Source: Pseudescherichia sp032055545
Lineage (GTDB): Bacteria; Pseudomonadota; Gammaproteobacteria; Enterobacterales; Enterobacteriaceae
Assembly: GCA_032055545.1 (NCBI GenBank)
Contig: DAMBQR010000033.1
Location: 1-50,185 of the forward strand
Length of the DNA stretch: 50,185 nucleotides
Direction: 5' to 3'
The position numbers were made by a program, and so were the translations under genes. This document shows positions 42,398-50,077 of the stretch, piece by piece. Below the pieces are notes generated by a model. It saw only the letters and a program-made list of their open reading frames with translations. It did no database searches and had not been told where the DNA came from. Each line of letters begins with the position of its first letter. Position 1 is the first letter of the stretch.

Positions 42398-42527
42398 ATT
42401 TGCCTCTCTTATCTTATCGCTTTCAACTAAGTGTATAGCAGGGTGTGGCAGGCGGGAGAAATTACGCGGCGTTAGGCCAGACGGTATAGCGGTACAGTAG
42501 ATTGATTTCACTCTGGATATTGCTGCG

Positions 42528-42851
42528 TTACTGCTCAGCTGGCCACTGCTGCACGAGGTGCAGGGTATCGCCGTCGGTAACCGTAACAACCACTTTGACC
42601 GTATCTTTAGGCGAGATGTTCATGCTCAGGCGTGCAAGTTTAGTTGGCTGGTTAGCGTGTAGGGTCAGAGTCTTTCGCTGTTGGGTATTACTTTGTCCGC
42701 TTACGCCTGCGTGAACGGTGAGGATCTGGATCTGGCATACGCAGGGCTGGGACAGGACAACCTGTGGCGTGATGGTGTAGATATCCTGCTGGCGCTCGGT
42801 CAGAAAGGTAATCTGGCTGGCCATTGCGGCCACCAGGAGCAAAGTATGCAT
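42528..42851 (-). CDS. csgC: CsgC, curli subunit aggregation inhibitor
   Basis: CsgC is a periplasmic protein that stops CsgA from forming amyloid before secretion. The 107-aa product starts MHTLLLVAAMASQITF, a short signal sequence. The CVC pair (CXC redox-like motif) lies in LSQPCVCQIQIL and an immunoglobulin-like beta domain follows. Slightly shorter than E. coli (110). The RBS CAGGAGGT is strong. A UUCG-loop terminator separates it from csgA, so expression may depend on read-through or a local promoter. Confidence 0.92.
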   Translation of the reverse strand: MHTLLLVAAMASQITFLTERQQDIYTITPQVVLSQPCVCQIQILTVHAGVSGQSNTQQRKTLTLHANQPTKLARLSMNISPKDTVKVVVTVTDGDTLHLVQQWPAEQ

Positions 42852-42864
42852 AGCGACCTCCTGA

Positions 42865-42894
42865 TAAAAAAACAGGGCCGAAGCCCTGTTTTTT
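42865..42894 (-). terminator. UUCG-loop terminator between csgA and csgC
   Basis: ACAGGGC (42872-42878) and GCCCTGT (42883-42889) with loop CGAA on the plus strand give a UUCG tetraloop on the minus strand. T-runs flank it in both directions (AAAAAAA before, TTTTTT after on plus). It should end most csgBA transcripts. Confidence 0.9.
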
Positions 42895-42908
42895 CGTACT
42901 GGTTATAA

Positions 42909-43343
42909 TTAGTACTGGTTAGCCGTTGCGTTGTTGCCGTAGCCAACCTGACGTACTTCTACGTAAGACTGAGACGCAGTCTGGTTAACCAGCGCGCCGT
43001 TAGCGGTACCGTACTGGCGTACGTCGATATCAGAGTGGCGGCTATTCCACTGGTCGATAGTAGCATTGTTACGAGAACCGTTCTGAGACAGGGTGATTGA
43101 GCTGTCATCAGAACCCTGGCCTACGTCTGCGGCGTTACGTGAGCCATGCTGAGTCACGGTCAGATCGGAGTCACGAGCATCGGTCTGCAGAGCCAGTGCG
43201 GAGTTATTGCTACCGTACTGGAAAATGCTTAATTCAGAGTTCGGGCCGCCGTAGTGGCCACCACCATATTGACCAACGGAACCTGCGAAAGCGCTGCCTG
43301 AAATAACGATCGCTGCCAATGCTGCCACTTTAATGAATTTCAT
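42909..43343 (-). CDS. csgA: CsgA, major curlin
   Basis: CsgA is the secreted amyloid subunit of curli. The signal peptide is residues 1-20 (to SAFA). The mature N-terminal segment GSVGQYGGGHYGGPN is followed by five imperfect repeats. These start at SELSIFQYGSNN, SDLTVTQHGSRN, SSITLSQNGSRN, SDIDVRQYGTAN and SYVEVRQVGYGN, each with the Ser-X5-Gln-X-Gly pattern. At 144 aa it is 7 shorter than E. coli, all in the Gly-rich N-terminal region. Secretion goes through CsgG with CsgE and CsgF. Confidence 0.97.
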   Translation of the reverse strand: MKFIKVAALAAIVISGSAFAGSVGQYGGGHYGGPNSELSIFQYGSNNSALALQTDARDSDLTVTQHGSRNAADVGQGSDDSSITLSQNGSRNNATIDQWNSRHSDIDVRQYGTANGALVNQTASQSYVEVRQVGYGNNATANQY

Positions 43344-43385
43344 GGTAAACTCCCATCGGATTGATATATTTGATTCACAATGGAT

Positions 43386-43841
43386 TTAGCGTTGAATAAC
43401 GCGAATAGCCATTTGTGATTGCCTCTGCACTACAACTGCCGTTTTTTGCGTACCGTACTGAGTAATATTCGCTTTGTTACCCGAGCCTTTCTGAATAATC
43501 ATTGCGGTATTACCGTATGCACCCTGCGTTATACTCGCGTCGTTAGCACTGCCCGACTGATCGATATACGCAAAGTTATAGGCTCCTGCCTGATCAATCT
43601 TTGCCCGGTTATTCGCCCCCTCCTGGGAGATAACAGCGTGCATTTTAGATCCATCCTGACGTAGCTGGGCGCTATTATTGGTACCGTCCTGGCCAATTAT
43701 CGCAGCCTGATTGTAAGACGTTTTACTCAATTCATTTACCGCGAAGTTATATTCCGATACAGCCAGATCATAACTTGACGCGGCGGCTATCCCAGGCGCA
43801 CCCAGCATTGTTAACACCATAATCAACATTCTGTTTTTCAT
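43386..43841 (-). CDS. csgB: CsgB, minor curlin (nucleator)
   Basis: CsgB anchors to the cell and nucleates CsgA polymerisation. The 151-aa protein has a signal peptide (about 1-21) and five curlin-like repeats with Gln and Asn ladders, such as YNQAAIIGQDGTNNSAQLRQ. It ends with the basic repeat RQSQMAIRVIQR needed for surface anchoring. The ATG at 43841 gives the E. coli length; the frame is open to 43895. First gene of csgBAC, preceded by a CsgD box. Confidence 0.96.
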   Translation of the reverse strand: MKNRMLIMVLTMLGAPGIAAASSYDLAVSEYNFAVNELSKTSYNQAAIIGQDGTNNSAQLRQDGSKMHAVISQEGANNRAKIDQAGAYNFAYIDQSGSANDASITQGAYGNTAMIIQKGSGNKANITQYGTQKTAVVVQRQSQMAIRVIQR

Positions 43842-43962
43842 GTTGTCACCTGGACCTGGATTATTCTTACTGATGAATATTATGCCCCGCTGCAATTAAC
43901 GCATTTTTACATCCGTTAACGCTGCGTTACGGAAAAGAGTATGTGACGGTAGAAATTAATAA

Positions 43963-43973
43963 TATCTCACCCG
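43963..43973 (-). promoter_or_regulatory. CsgD binding site upstream of csgBAC
   Basis: The minus strand reads CGGGTGAGATA, an exact match to the CsgD consensus CGGGTGAGNTA. It is about 120 bp upstream of the csgB start, consistent with activation of csgBAC by CsgD. Confidence 0.82.
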
Positions 43974-44438
43974 CCAGTGGTATTTTTATCTATATGTTCA
44001 CCTTAAAGTGCTAACGTCCTAAAAAACAGGCGGATGATGCATAGAATAAATTCTGCGGTAGCGGTTTGGTACAGGTTTGAGCGTTATAACAACCGACGCT
44101 GAGTTATGCCTTGATAGCAGCCACATACGGGTAGGCGTAATTTTTTTGTGGTTTTGCGATCACCAAAGCAACTTTTCTTTGTCTTTCACTGCGTTCGATA
44201 ACGCCCGTTCATAAAATTTAACTGCATAAAAAAATAAAAATGTTAAGACTTTGGATATATCTTATTTAAAAACAACACCTTAAAATAATTTGTATGATTT
44301 TTAAATGTGATGCAAAAGTATTAACTTGTACAACTTTTCCATGAAATTTAAACATCAAAGAAGGCGACATATTACATTTTAAAATTTACTTTTACATTTT
44401 GTTACATGTTTAACACTTGATTTAAGATTCGTAATGGC

Positions 44439-44596
44439 TAGATTGAAATCAGCAGTATGTTTGAGTTTTTGTTAAATTTTGCCCATAGGGCTCACTCTTA
44501 TTGATTACACACAGCAGTGCCACATCTGTCCGTACTTCTGGATACCCAGTAATACCTGGGGAAAAAGACAGGTGTACCAAACTAGCGGGGTTTATT
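44439..44596 (+). promoter_or_regulatory. csgD promoter and structured 5' leader
   Basis: A -10-like TAGATT (44439-44444) in the conserved block GGCTAGATTGAAATCAG predicts a start near 44450, giving a leader of about 147 nt as in E. coli. ACATCTGTC (44522-44530) pairs with GACAGGTGT (44567-44575), with one G-U. Inside it CCCAG (44545-44549) pairs with CTGGG (44556-44560). In E. coli the leader is the landing site for OmrA/B, McaS, RprA and GcvB; the segment around 44507-44541 is nearly identical. The RBS region is GCGGGG. Confidence 0.75.
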
Positions 44597-45247
44597 ATGT
44601 TTAATGAAGTCCAGAGTTTTCAAAGTCAATCTATTCTTTTGATTACTAAGCCTTCTCTACAGGCTGCAGCTTTGCTACAGCATCTGAAGCAGTCTCTCTC
44701 TCTTTCCGGGAAAGTGCATAATATTCAACGCTCTCTGGATGATATATCGCCCGGAAGCGTGATTCTGTTCGACATGATGGAGGCAGATAAAAAGCTGATC
44801 CATTACTGGCAGGACAATTTAGGCAGGAAAAACAACGCAGTTAAGCTGCTATTGCTGAATACGCCAGACGAATACCCGTTCCGTGACATAGAGAGCTGGC
44901 CGCACATCAATGGCGTTTTCTATGTGACGGAAGATCAGTCCCGGGTTGTTGACGGCCTGCTCAGCGTACAGCGCGGCGAGTGCTACTTCTCCCAGAAGCT
45001 GGCCAGCTACCTCATTACCCACTCCGGAAACTACCGTTACAACAGCTCCGAAGCCGCGCTGCTCACGCACCGGGAGAAGGAGATCCTTAATAAGCTGCGT
45101 ATTGGTGCCTCGAATAACGAGATCGCCCGCTCGCTGTTTATTAGCGAAAACACAGTCAAAACCCATCTTTATAATCTTTTCAAGAAGATATCAGTAAAAA
45201 ATCGTACACAGGCGGTCTCCTGGGCTAACGATAACCTCAGGCGATAA
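44597..45247 (+). CDS. csgD: CsgD, LuxR-type master regulator of curli and biofilm
   Basis: CsgD activates csgBAC and, in other enterics, cellulose and diguanylate cyclase genes. The 216-aa length equals E. coli. The N-terminal receiver-like domain has Asp59 but not a full acidic pocket. The C-terminal LuxR helix-turn-helix (about 150-210) shows LTHREKEILNKL and NNEIARSLFISENTVKTHL. The ATG at 44597 (MFNEVQSFQSQ) is chosen by alignment; a TTG frame from 44501 covers the leader. First gene of csgDEFG. Confidence 0.97.
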   Translation: MFNEVQSFQSQSILLITKPSLQAAALLQHLKQSLSLSGKVHNIQRSLDDISPGSVILFDMMEADKKLIHYWQDNLGRKNNAVKLLLLNTPDEYPFRDIESWPHINGVFYVTEDQSRVVDGLLSVQRGECYFSQKLASYLITHSGNYRYNSSEAALLTHREKEILNKLRIGASNNEIARSLFISENTVKTHLYNLFKKISVKNRTQAVSWANDNLRR

Positions 45248-45251
45248 TCCC

Positions 45252-45641
45252 ATGAAACGGTTCGTTGCATGGTTTGCAGCCGCAGGTCTTCTGCTGGCTG
45301 CCGGGAACCTGCGCGCTGTCGAAGTGGAAGTTCCCGGGTTGTTGACCGATCGTACGGTCTCTTCTGTTGGACACGATTTTTATCGTGCTTTTAGTGATAA
45401 ATGGGAAAGCAGTTATACAGGGAACCTGAGCATCAATGAACGTCCCAGCGCACGGTGGGGAAGTTGGATAACTATTACGGTCAATCAGGACGTAATATTC
45501 CAGACATTTTTATTCCCTACTAAACGCGACTTTGACAACAACGTCAACGCCGCGATAGCGCAAACCCAGGAAGCACTGGATCGCCGGCAGATCGATCAAG
45601 CTTTGCTTGGTACTGGCGATTTAGCGCGAGATGAATTCTAA
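45252..45641 (+). CDS. csgE: CsgE, curli secretion specificity factor
   Basis: CsgE is a periplasmic adaptor that caps CsgG and delivers CsgA. The 129-aa protein has a signal peptide (about 1-22, AGNLRA before VEVEVPG). The body has DRTVSSVGHDFYRAFSDKWE and ERPSARWGSWITITVNQD, matching E. coli. It starts 4 bp after the csgD stop. Confidence 0.95.
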   Translation: MKRFVAWFAAAGLLLAAGNLRAVEVEVPGLLTDRTVSSVGHDFYRAFSDKWESSYTGNLSINERPSARWGSWITITVNQDVIFQTFLFPTKRDFDNNVNAAIAQTQEALDRRQIDQALLGTGDLARDEF

Positions 45642-45670
45642 AACACGATAAATTTCTTTCGGAGGCTCAC

Positions 45671-46087
45671 ATGCGTATTGCCTGTGCCGTAGTCACGCTT
45701 TTGCTTGTCTCGCCGTCAATATGGGCTGGAAATATGACTTTTCAGTTCCGCAACCCTAACTTTGGTGGCAACCCCAATAACGGCGCGTTTTTATTGAATA
45801 GCGCCCAGGCGCAAAACTCTTATAAAGATCCAGACTATGACGATACTTATGGAATAGAAACACCCTCAGCGCTGGATAATTTTACCCAGGCTATTCAGTC
45901 GCAGGTATTAGGAGGATTACTGACTAACATCAATACCGGGAAACCGGGAAGAATGATCACCAGTGATTTTATTGTTGATATCGCGAATAACGATGGGCAG
46001 CTTCAGCTCAACGTCACCGATCGAAAAACCGGAAAAACATCCACTATAGAGGTGTCGGGTTTACAGAGTGGTTCAACCGACTTTTAA
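45671..46087 (+). CDS. csgF: CsgF, curli assembly factor
   Basis: CsgF binds the CsgG pore with its N-terminus and links CsgB nucleation to the cell surface. Signal peptide about 1-19 (SIWA before GNMTFQFRNPNFGG). The mature N-terminal GNMTFQFRNPNFGGNPNNG is the constriction-forming peptide in E. coli. The 138 aa equal E. coli. The RBS is GGAGG. It lies 29 bp after csgE. Confidence 0.96.
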   Translation: MRIACAVVTLLLVSPSIWAGNMTFQFRNPNFGGNPNNGAFLLNSAQAQNSYKDPDYDDTYGIETPSALDNFTQAIQSQVLGGLLTNINTGKPGRMITSDFIVDIANNDGQLQLNVTDRKTGKTSTIEVSGLQSGSTDF

Positions 46088-46120
46088 AGCACAGCAATCG
46101 TTCTTACAGGAATAATAATT

Positions 46121-46954
46121 ATGCAGCGCTTACTCACCATGCTGGCTGTCTTTTTACTCAGCGGATGCTTAACGGCTCCACCGAAAGAAGCAGCTAAACC
46201 AACATTAATGCCTCGGGCCCAAAGCTATAAAGATTTAACCCATCTGCCGATGCCAACCGGTAAGATATTTGTCTCTGTATATAATATCCAGGATGAAACC
46301 GGACAGTTTAAAGCCTATCCGGCCAGTAACTTCTCTACCGCCGTTCCGCAGAGCGCCACGTCTATGCTGGTTACGGCACTGAAGGATTCGCGCTGGTTTA
46401 TTCCACTCGAGCGTCAGGGGCTACAGAACCTGCTTAACGAGCGGAAGATCATCCGTGCGGCACAGGAGAACGGCACGGTGGCGATTAACAACCGCTTCCC
46501 GCTCCAGTCGCTGACCGCAGCTAACGTCATGGTTGAAGGCTCGATTATCGGCTATGAGAGCAACGTGAAGTCTGGTGGGGTTGGCGCACGTTACTTTGGC
46601 ATCGGAGGTGATACCCAGTACCAGCTCGATCAGGTCGCGGTTAACCTGCGCGTGGTCAACGTGAGCACCGGGGAGATCCTGTCGTCGGTTAACACCAGCA
46701 AGACGATCCTCTCCTATGAGGTGCAGGCCGGAGTGTTCCGCTTCATCGATTATCAGAGATTGCTGGAGGGTGAAATCGGCTATACCGCAAACGAGCCGGT
46801 CATGCTGTGCCTGATGTCGGCTATTGAAACCGGGGTGATCTTCTTGATCAACGATGGGATCGATCGCGGGCTGTGGGATCTGCAAAACAAGGCAGAGAGC
46901 GAAGACTCAATTCTGGTGAAATATCGCCATATGGCGACGCCACCCGAGTCGTAA
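46121..46954 (+). CDS. csgG: CsgG, curli secretion channel lipoprotein
   Basis: CsgG forms the nonameric outer-membrane channel for curli subunits. The lipobox LSGC puts the acylated Cys at residue 16. The mature protein begins LTAPPKEAAKPTLMPRAQSYKD. The pore-constriction segment IQDETGQFKAYPASNFST, with Tyr and Phe of the gate, is intact. The 277 aa equal E. coli. Last gene of csgDEFG, followed by a strong terminator. Confidence 0.97.
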   Translation: MQRLLTMLAVFLLSGCLTAPPKEAAKPTLMPRAQSYKDLTHLPMPTGKIFVSVYNIQDETGQFKAYPASNFSTAVPQSATSMLVTALKDSRWFIPLERQGLQNLLNERKIIRAAQENGTVAINNRFPLQSLTAANVMVEGSIIGYESNVKSGGVGARYFGIGGDTQYQLDQVAVNLRVVNVSTGEILSSVNTSKTILSYEVQAGVFRFIDYQRLLEGEIGYTANEPVMLCLMSAIETGVIFLINDGIDRGLWDLQNKAESEDSILVKYRHMATPPES

Positions 46955-46973
46955 TCGCGCCTGAGCAACATCG

Positions 46974-47008
46974 AAGCGTGGCGGACTACTCCGCCACGCT
47001 TTTTTTTG
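46974..47008 (+). terminator. csgDEFG intrinsic terminator
   Basis: AAGCGTGGCGG (46974-46984) and CCGCCACGCTT (46991-47001) form a perfect 11-bp stem, followed by a T-run. The loop ACTACT contains the ycdZ stop codon (CTA at 46986-46988), so the terminator is built into the ycdZ 3' end. Confidence 0.93.
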
Positions 47009-47477
47009 TGCTGTCACTTGCCGCTCTCTCGCGCCACGCAGCCAGCCACAGGCCGCTGTTCTTCATGGCATAGCCAAACAGTAACCCAACCGCCAGCGAC
47101 GGAACAACGATTCGCCAGTCGCCCTGCCCGGCAAAGGTGGCACACGCGCCGATAAAGGTACCGGGAACAAACGAGAGCAGCAGATTTTTTGCCTGAATGC
47201 ACATCAGAAAGGCCACAACGCCGGTAAGCAGGTAGCTGACGATGTTCAGATGCGGGCTTAATGCGCTGCCGTAGATAATCACCTCAGCCCAGGCTACGCC
47301 GCTCATTAGCGTAAAAGCGGAGATCAACAGCCCTTTTACCCCACCCTGCGGGCAGGCGAAATAGGCCGTACAGCCAAGGAAACCGGCCCAGCTCAGCAGG
47401 CCCAGTGTGACAGCAACCCAGCCCCAGAGGCCAGAGAGAATGCCGGTCGTTATCGCAATTGAGAAGAGTATGTTCAT
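46986..47477 (-). CDS. ycdZ: YcdZ, DUF1097 inner-membrane protein
   Basis: This is a predicted inner-membrane protein with five to six hydrophobic segments, 163 aa as in E. coli. The N-terminus MNILFSIAITTGILSGLWGW and the block SFVPGTFIGACATFAGQGDW match. ATG 47477 is preferred over 47525, which adds unmatched residues. Its C-terminal codons are part of the csgG terminator. A CRP-like site lies upstream. Function unknown. Confidence 0.93.
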   Translation of the reverse strand: MNILFSIAITTGILSGLWGWVAVTLGLLSWAGFLGCTAYFACPQGGVKGLLISAFTLMSGVAWAEVIIYGSALSPHLNIVSYLLTGVVAFLMCIQAKNLLLSFVPGTFIGACATFAGQGDWRIVVPSLAVGLLFGYAMKNSGLWLAAWRERAASDSTKKSVAE

Positions 47478-47562
47478 GGCGCGCATCTTAGCAGAAGCAA
47501 GCCATTGAAATGAGATCGCCCGCACGTTATTTGCAAGCGAGCGATCAGTGTTGCATGATTAT

Positions 47563-47578
47563 TGTGATCTACATCATC
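47563..47578. promoter_or_regulatory. Possible CRP site upstream of ycdZ
   Basis: TGTGA (47563-47567), six bases, then TCATC: a good left half and partial right half of the CRP consensus TGTGA-N6-TCACA. It lies about 86 bp upstream of the ycdZ ATG and next to the ycdY stop. Only one half is strong, so the call is tentative. Confidence 0.4.
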
Positions 47579-48133
47579 TTATTCTGCGGACTCTTCTTCA
47601 AGCTCATCCCACATGGCTGCGATAGCATCTCGGGTGAGCAATGCCATAGTGCGCCAGAAAGGCGTCACCGCATGGGCTTCGACTTTCCCCAGAAACGTTC
47701 CGCACCAGGGCAGCAGGTAATCGGCAAACAGCGTCTCCAGGGCCTCACTCTCATCCGCCGCCGCGTTATCCTCCAGCCAGGAGGCCGCCAGCAGCAGGGT
47801 GCCAACGTGATCGGCAGGCGCATCGGTCAGCGGCATACCTCGGGCGGATAAGAACGCCCGTACTTCTTCCTCGTTTGCCCCCGCCTGCCACGCGCTGCGA
47901 TACGGCGCAACGCTGCACTCATTGCCAACGAACAGGGCCTGGTAATCCGAGGCGAGGGCTGGATCGTCAACGCTCTTCTGCAGTCGGGCCAGCAGCTCGT
48001 CCTGCTCCAGCGGCCAGTTAGCGGCCAGCTTGCCTTCGCGGATCAGCGTATAGAGCGGGGCCAAAACCGGATCCTCTGGCTGGCGGTAGTAGAGTGAGCC
48101 AAGCACGCGGCAGAGGATTGAAAACTCGTTCAT
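47579..48133 (-). CDS. ycdY: YcdY, TorD/DmsD-family chaperone for YcdX
   Basis: YcdY belongs to the TorD family of redox-enzyme maturation chaperones. In E. coli it stimulates phosphatase YcdX and affects swarming. The 184-aa all-helical protein starts MNEFSILCRVLGSLYYRQPE and has the family motif SVAPYRSAW. An alternative ATG five codons upstream (48148) exists. It is 18 bp after ycdX in the same unit. Confidence 0.93.
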   Translation of the reverse strand: MNEFSILCRVLGSLYYRQPEDPVLAPLYTLIREGKLAANWPLEQDELLARLQKSVDDPALASDYQALFVGNECSVAPYRSAWQAGANEEEVRAFLSARGMPLTDAPADHVGTLLLAASWLEDNAAADESEALETLFADYLLPWCGTFLGKVEAHAVTPFWRTMALLTRDAIAAMWDELEEESAE

Positions 48134-48151
48134 TATGGGTTCCGTCAAAAA

Positions 48152-48889
48152 TTAAAGTTCAGCAAATTCGGCAATCGGCGGCATCCCGCGCGATTCAAGG
48201 AAGTTTAACAGGCGGCGCGGCGAGACGTTCAGGATCCGATCTTCCGGAAAATCGACCTCATCCAGCACCTTACGACACTCGGTAAAATCACCCAGCGAAA
48301 AGGCGGTGTGGGAGTCGGATCCGAGCGCCACCCAGCCCCCGGCGTCACGCACGGCGGCGGCGATAGCCCGGCAGTTCGCCTCGCTACCCTTGCGCGAGTG
48401 GAGGAAGGAGGAGTTATTGATCTCCAGGGCGACATTATACTTCGCTGCCGCTGCGGCAATTGCCGGAATATCAACAGGATATTTTGGATTCCCTGGATGG
48501 CTAATGATATGCACGTTGCCGCTGGCCATGGTGGCAATCATCGCCTCGGTATGGGTGTCCCGATCCTGCGGGGCGAACACAGGCTCATGGAAGCCAGCGA
48601 TAATCAGATCAAGGGCGGGCAGCATCGGCCCGGTGCAGTCAATCTCACCGGCGGTATTTTTGATGTTGGCCTCAATACCGCGCAGGATCCCTACCCCATC
48701 CACCAGCCGCGGCCAGATTCGCATATTCACGAAGTGCCAGTAGTGCGGCGCATCGGCCATATCGGGGCCGTGATCGGTGATAGCAAACAGCTTAAGGCCT
48801 TTGCTTTTGGCGATCGCGATATAGTCGTGGAGGGTGCTGTAAGCGTGGGTGCTGGCAACGGTATGCATATGCAGGTCAACGGGGTACAT
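48152..48889 (-). CDS. ycdX: YcdX, PHP-domain zinc phosphatase
   Basis: YcdX is a trinuclear zinc phosphatase of the PHP superfamily linked to swarming in E. coli. Metal ligands are visible: His7 and His9 in DLHMHTVAST, the TDHGPDM motif, GIEAN, AGFHEP, SHPGNP and the C-terminal GSDSH. The 245 aa equal E. coli. The RBS is GGAGAG. The natural substrate is unknown. Confidence 0.95.
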   Translation of the reverse strand: MYPVDLHMHTVASTHAYSTLHDYIAIAKSKGLKLFAITDHGPDMADAPHYWHFVNMRIWPRLVDGVGILRGIEANIKNTAGEIDCTGPMLPALDLIIAGFHEPVFAPQDRDTHTEAMIATMASGNVHIISHPGNPKYPVDIPAIAAAAAKYNVALEINNSSFLHSRKGSEANCRAIAAAVRDAGGWVALGSDSHTAFSLGDFTECRKVLDEVDFPEDRILNVSPRRLLNFLESRGMPPIAEFAEL

Positions 48890-48958
48890 GACGCTCTCCT
48901 CTGTTAATGATGCTCAAGGATAACAGGAATCGTTACCCTTTTTAATGAAATCCCGGTG

Positions 48959-49897
48959 CTAGTAGCCGCGCGTCCGGTCAACCTGCCCGGTTACCGGCTC
49001 GCCCTGCTCCAGCCGGGTGATAGTACGGGCGATATAGTCGATAGCCTCGTTAGGTCGCGTTACGGCAGCAACGTGTGGGGTCATCGCTACGCGTGGATGC
49101 GCCCACAGCGGGCTGCTGGCCGGAAGCGGCTCTTTGCTAAAGACGTCCAGCATGACTCTTTTTAGCTTACCGCTCTCCAGCGCCTTGAGAAGATCGTCCT
49201 CAACCACATGTACGCCGCGCGCGAGGTTGAGCAGGTAAGCGTTATCTGCCAGCTGGTTTAGCAGCGCCAGGTTAATAATGCCCCGGGTTTCGGGGGTATT
49301 GGGCAGCAGGTTAATCAAAACGCGGGTTCCATTCAGGAAATCGCCCAGCTCGGTTGCGCCGGCAAAGCTTTTAACGCCGGGCCAGGATTTGCGGCTACGA
49401 CTCCAGCAGCGCAGCGGGAAGCCCCATGCCTGAAGGCTTTCAGCTACCTTCGACCCCAGCACGCCTGCGCCAAGGATGCCGATAGTAAAGTCTTCGCGCT
49501 GATACTCATCCAGCTCCTGCCAACGAGCCTGCTGTTTTTGCGCCTGATAATCATCAAAGCGGCGGAACCAGTGCAGCACCTGGCTCACGGCATACTCCTG
49601 CATCTGCAAGGCCATACCGGTATCTTCGAGGCGGAACAGCGGAATGGATTCAGGCAGCATATCTGGATGGGCGTTCAGCTGACTCAGGATGGAATCAACG
49701 CCAGCGCCGAGGGCAAACACGGCTTTCAGGCTGCGGCCCTGCAGCATTTCCACGGGAGGATGCCAGACCAGCGCATAGTCGGCGGGTTCGTTATCGCCCG
49801 GCTTCCATTCACGGATCCGGGCATGAGGCAGTGCCTGGGAGAGTTTTTCCAGCCAAAATTGCGTATCGAAGGATGGGTGAGAGAAGATGATATCCAT
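48959..49897 (-). CDS. ghrA: GhrA, glyoxylate/hydroxypyruvate reductase A
   Basis: GhrA reduces glyoxylate and hydroxypyruvate with NADPH. The 312-aa protein is a D-2-hydroxyacid dehydrogenase. The Rossmann motif GILGAGVLGSKVAESL (about 140-155) is followed by Arg and Ser residues for NADPH. The catalytic Arg lies in NLARGVHV and the His in AMTPHVAAVTRP. The RBS GGAG is close to the ATG. It is divergent from serX, as in E. coli, with a perfect inverted repeat in the gap. Confidence 0.96.
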   Translation of the reverse strand: MDIIFSHPSFDTQFWLEKLSQALPHARIREWKPGDNEPADYALVWHPPVEMLQGRSLKAVFALGAGVDSILSQLNAHPDMLPESIPLFRLEDTGMALQMQEYAVSQVLHWFRRFDDYQAQKQQARWQELDEYQREDFTIGILGAGVLGSKVAESLQAWGFPLRCWSRSRKSWPGVKSFAGATELGDFLNGTRVLINLLPNTPETRGIINLALLNQLADNAYLLNLARGVHVVEDDLLKALESGKLKRVMLDVFSKEPLPASSPLWAHPRVAMTPHVAAVTRPNEAIDYIARTITRLEQGEPVTGQVDRTRGY

Positions 49898-49935
49898 ACT
49901 GACTCCAGATGCGATCGTGCTTTGGTTTAGTTGAA

Positions 49936-49961
49936 TTGTTATCTATTGATGAGGATAACAA
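49936..49961. promoter_or_regulatory. Perfect inverted repeat upstream of ghrA
   Basis: TTGTTATC (49936-49943) and GATAACAA (49954-49961) are perfect inverted arms with a 10-base spacer, 39 bp before the ghrA start codon. The arm centres are 18 bp apart, near two helical turns, as for a dimeric repressor or activator site. The protein is unknown. The rest of the 242-bp ghrA-serX gap holds the serX promoter. Confidence 0.5.
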
Positions 49962-50077
49962 ATTTGTTTCGGGCACAGGGATAAAGGTTACTGATGATAA
50001 AAAAGTCAGTTCCTGAATATTTAGAAAGCACGTTGCTTGAAGTTTGTCTAAACGCGCTAAATTATTGAAAAAGAGGA

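Larger units (their letters stand above)
43842..44596. promoter_or_regulatory. csgB-csgD intergenic control region (755 bp)
   Basis: The gap separating the divergent curli operons is almost exactly the E. coli size, one of the most densely regulated regions known in enterics (OmpR, CpxR, IHF, H-NS, CsgD and sRNAs on the mRNA). Seen here: a CsgD box near csgB, a csgD -10 region and leader, and an AT-rich central part (about 44150-44420) suited to IHF and H-NS. The block ACATTTTGTTACATGTTTAAC (about 44394-44414) resembles the E. coli OmpR site. I found no gene in it. Confidence 0.85.

Noticed and set aside
42398..42589. N-terminal extension of YmdB
   Set aside because: The added residues do not fit the macrodomain family, and ATG 42397 gives the expected 180 aa.
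44501..44596. N-terminal extension of CsgD from a TTG codon
   Set aside because: The region is the conserved structured csgD leader; the ATG at 44597 matches the known CsgD N-terminus and length.
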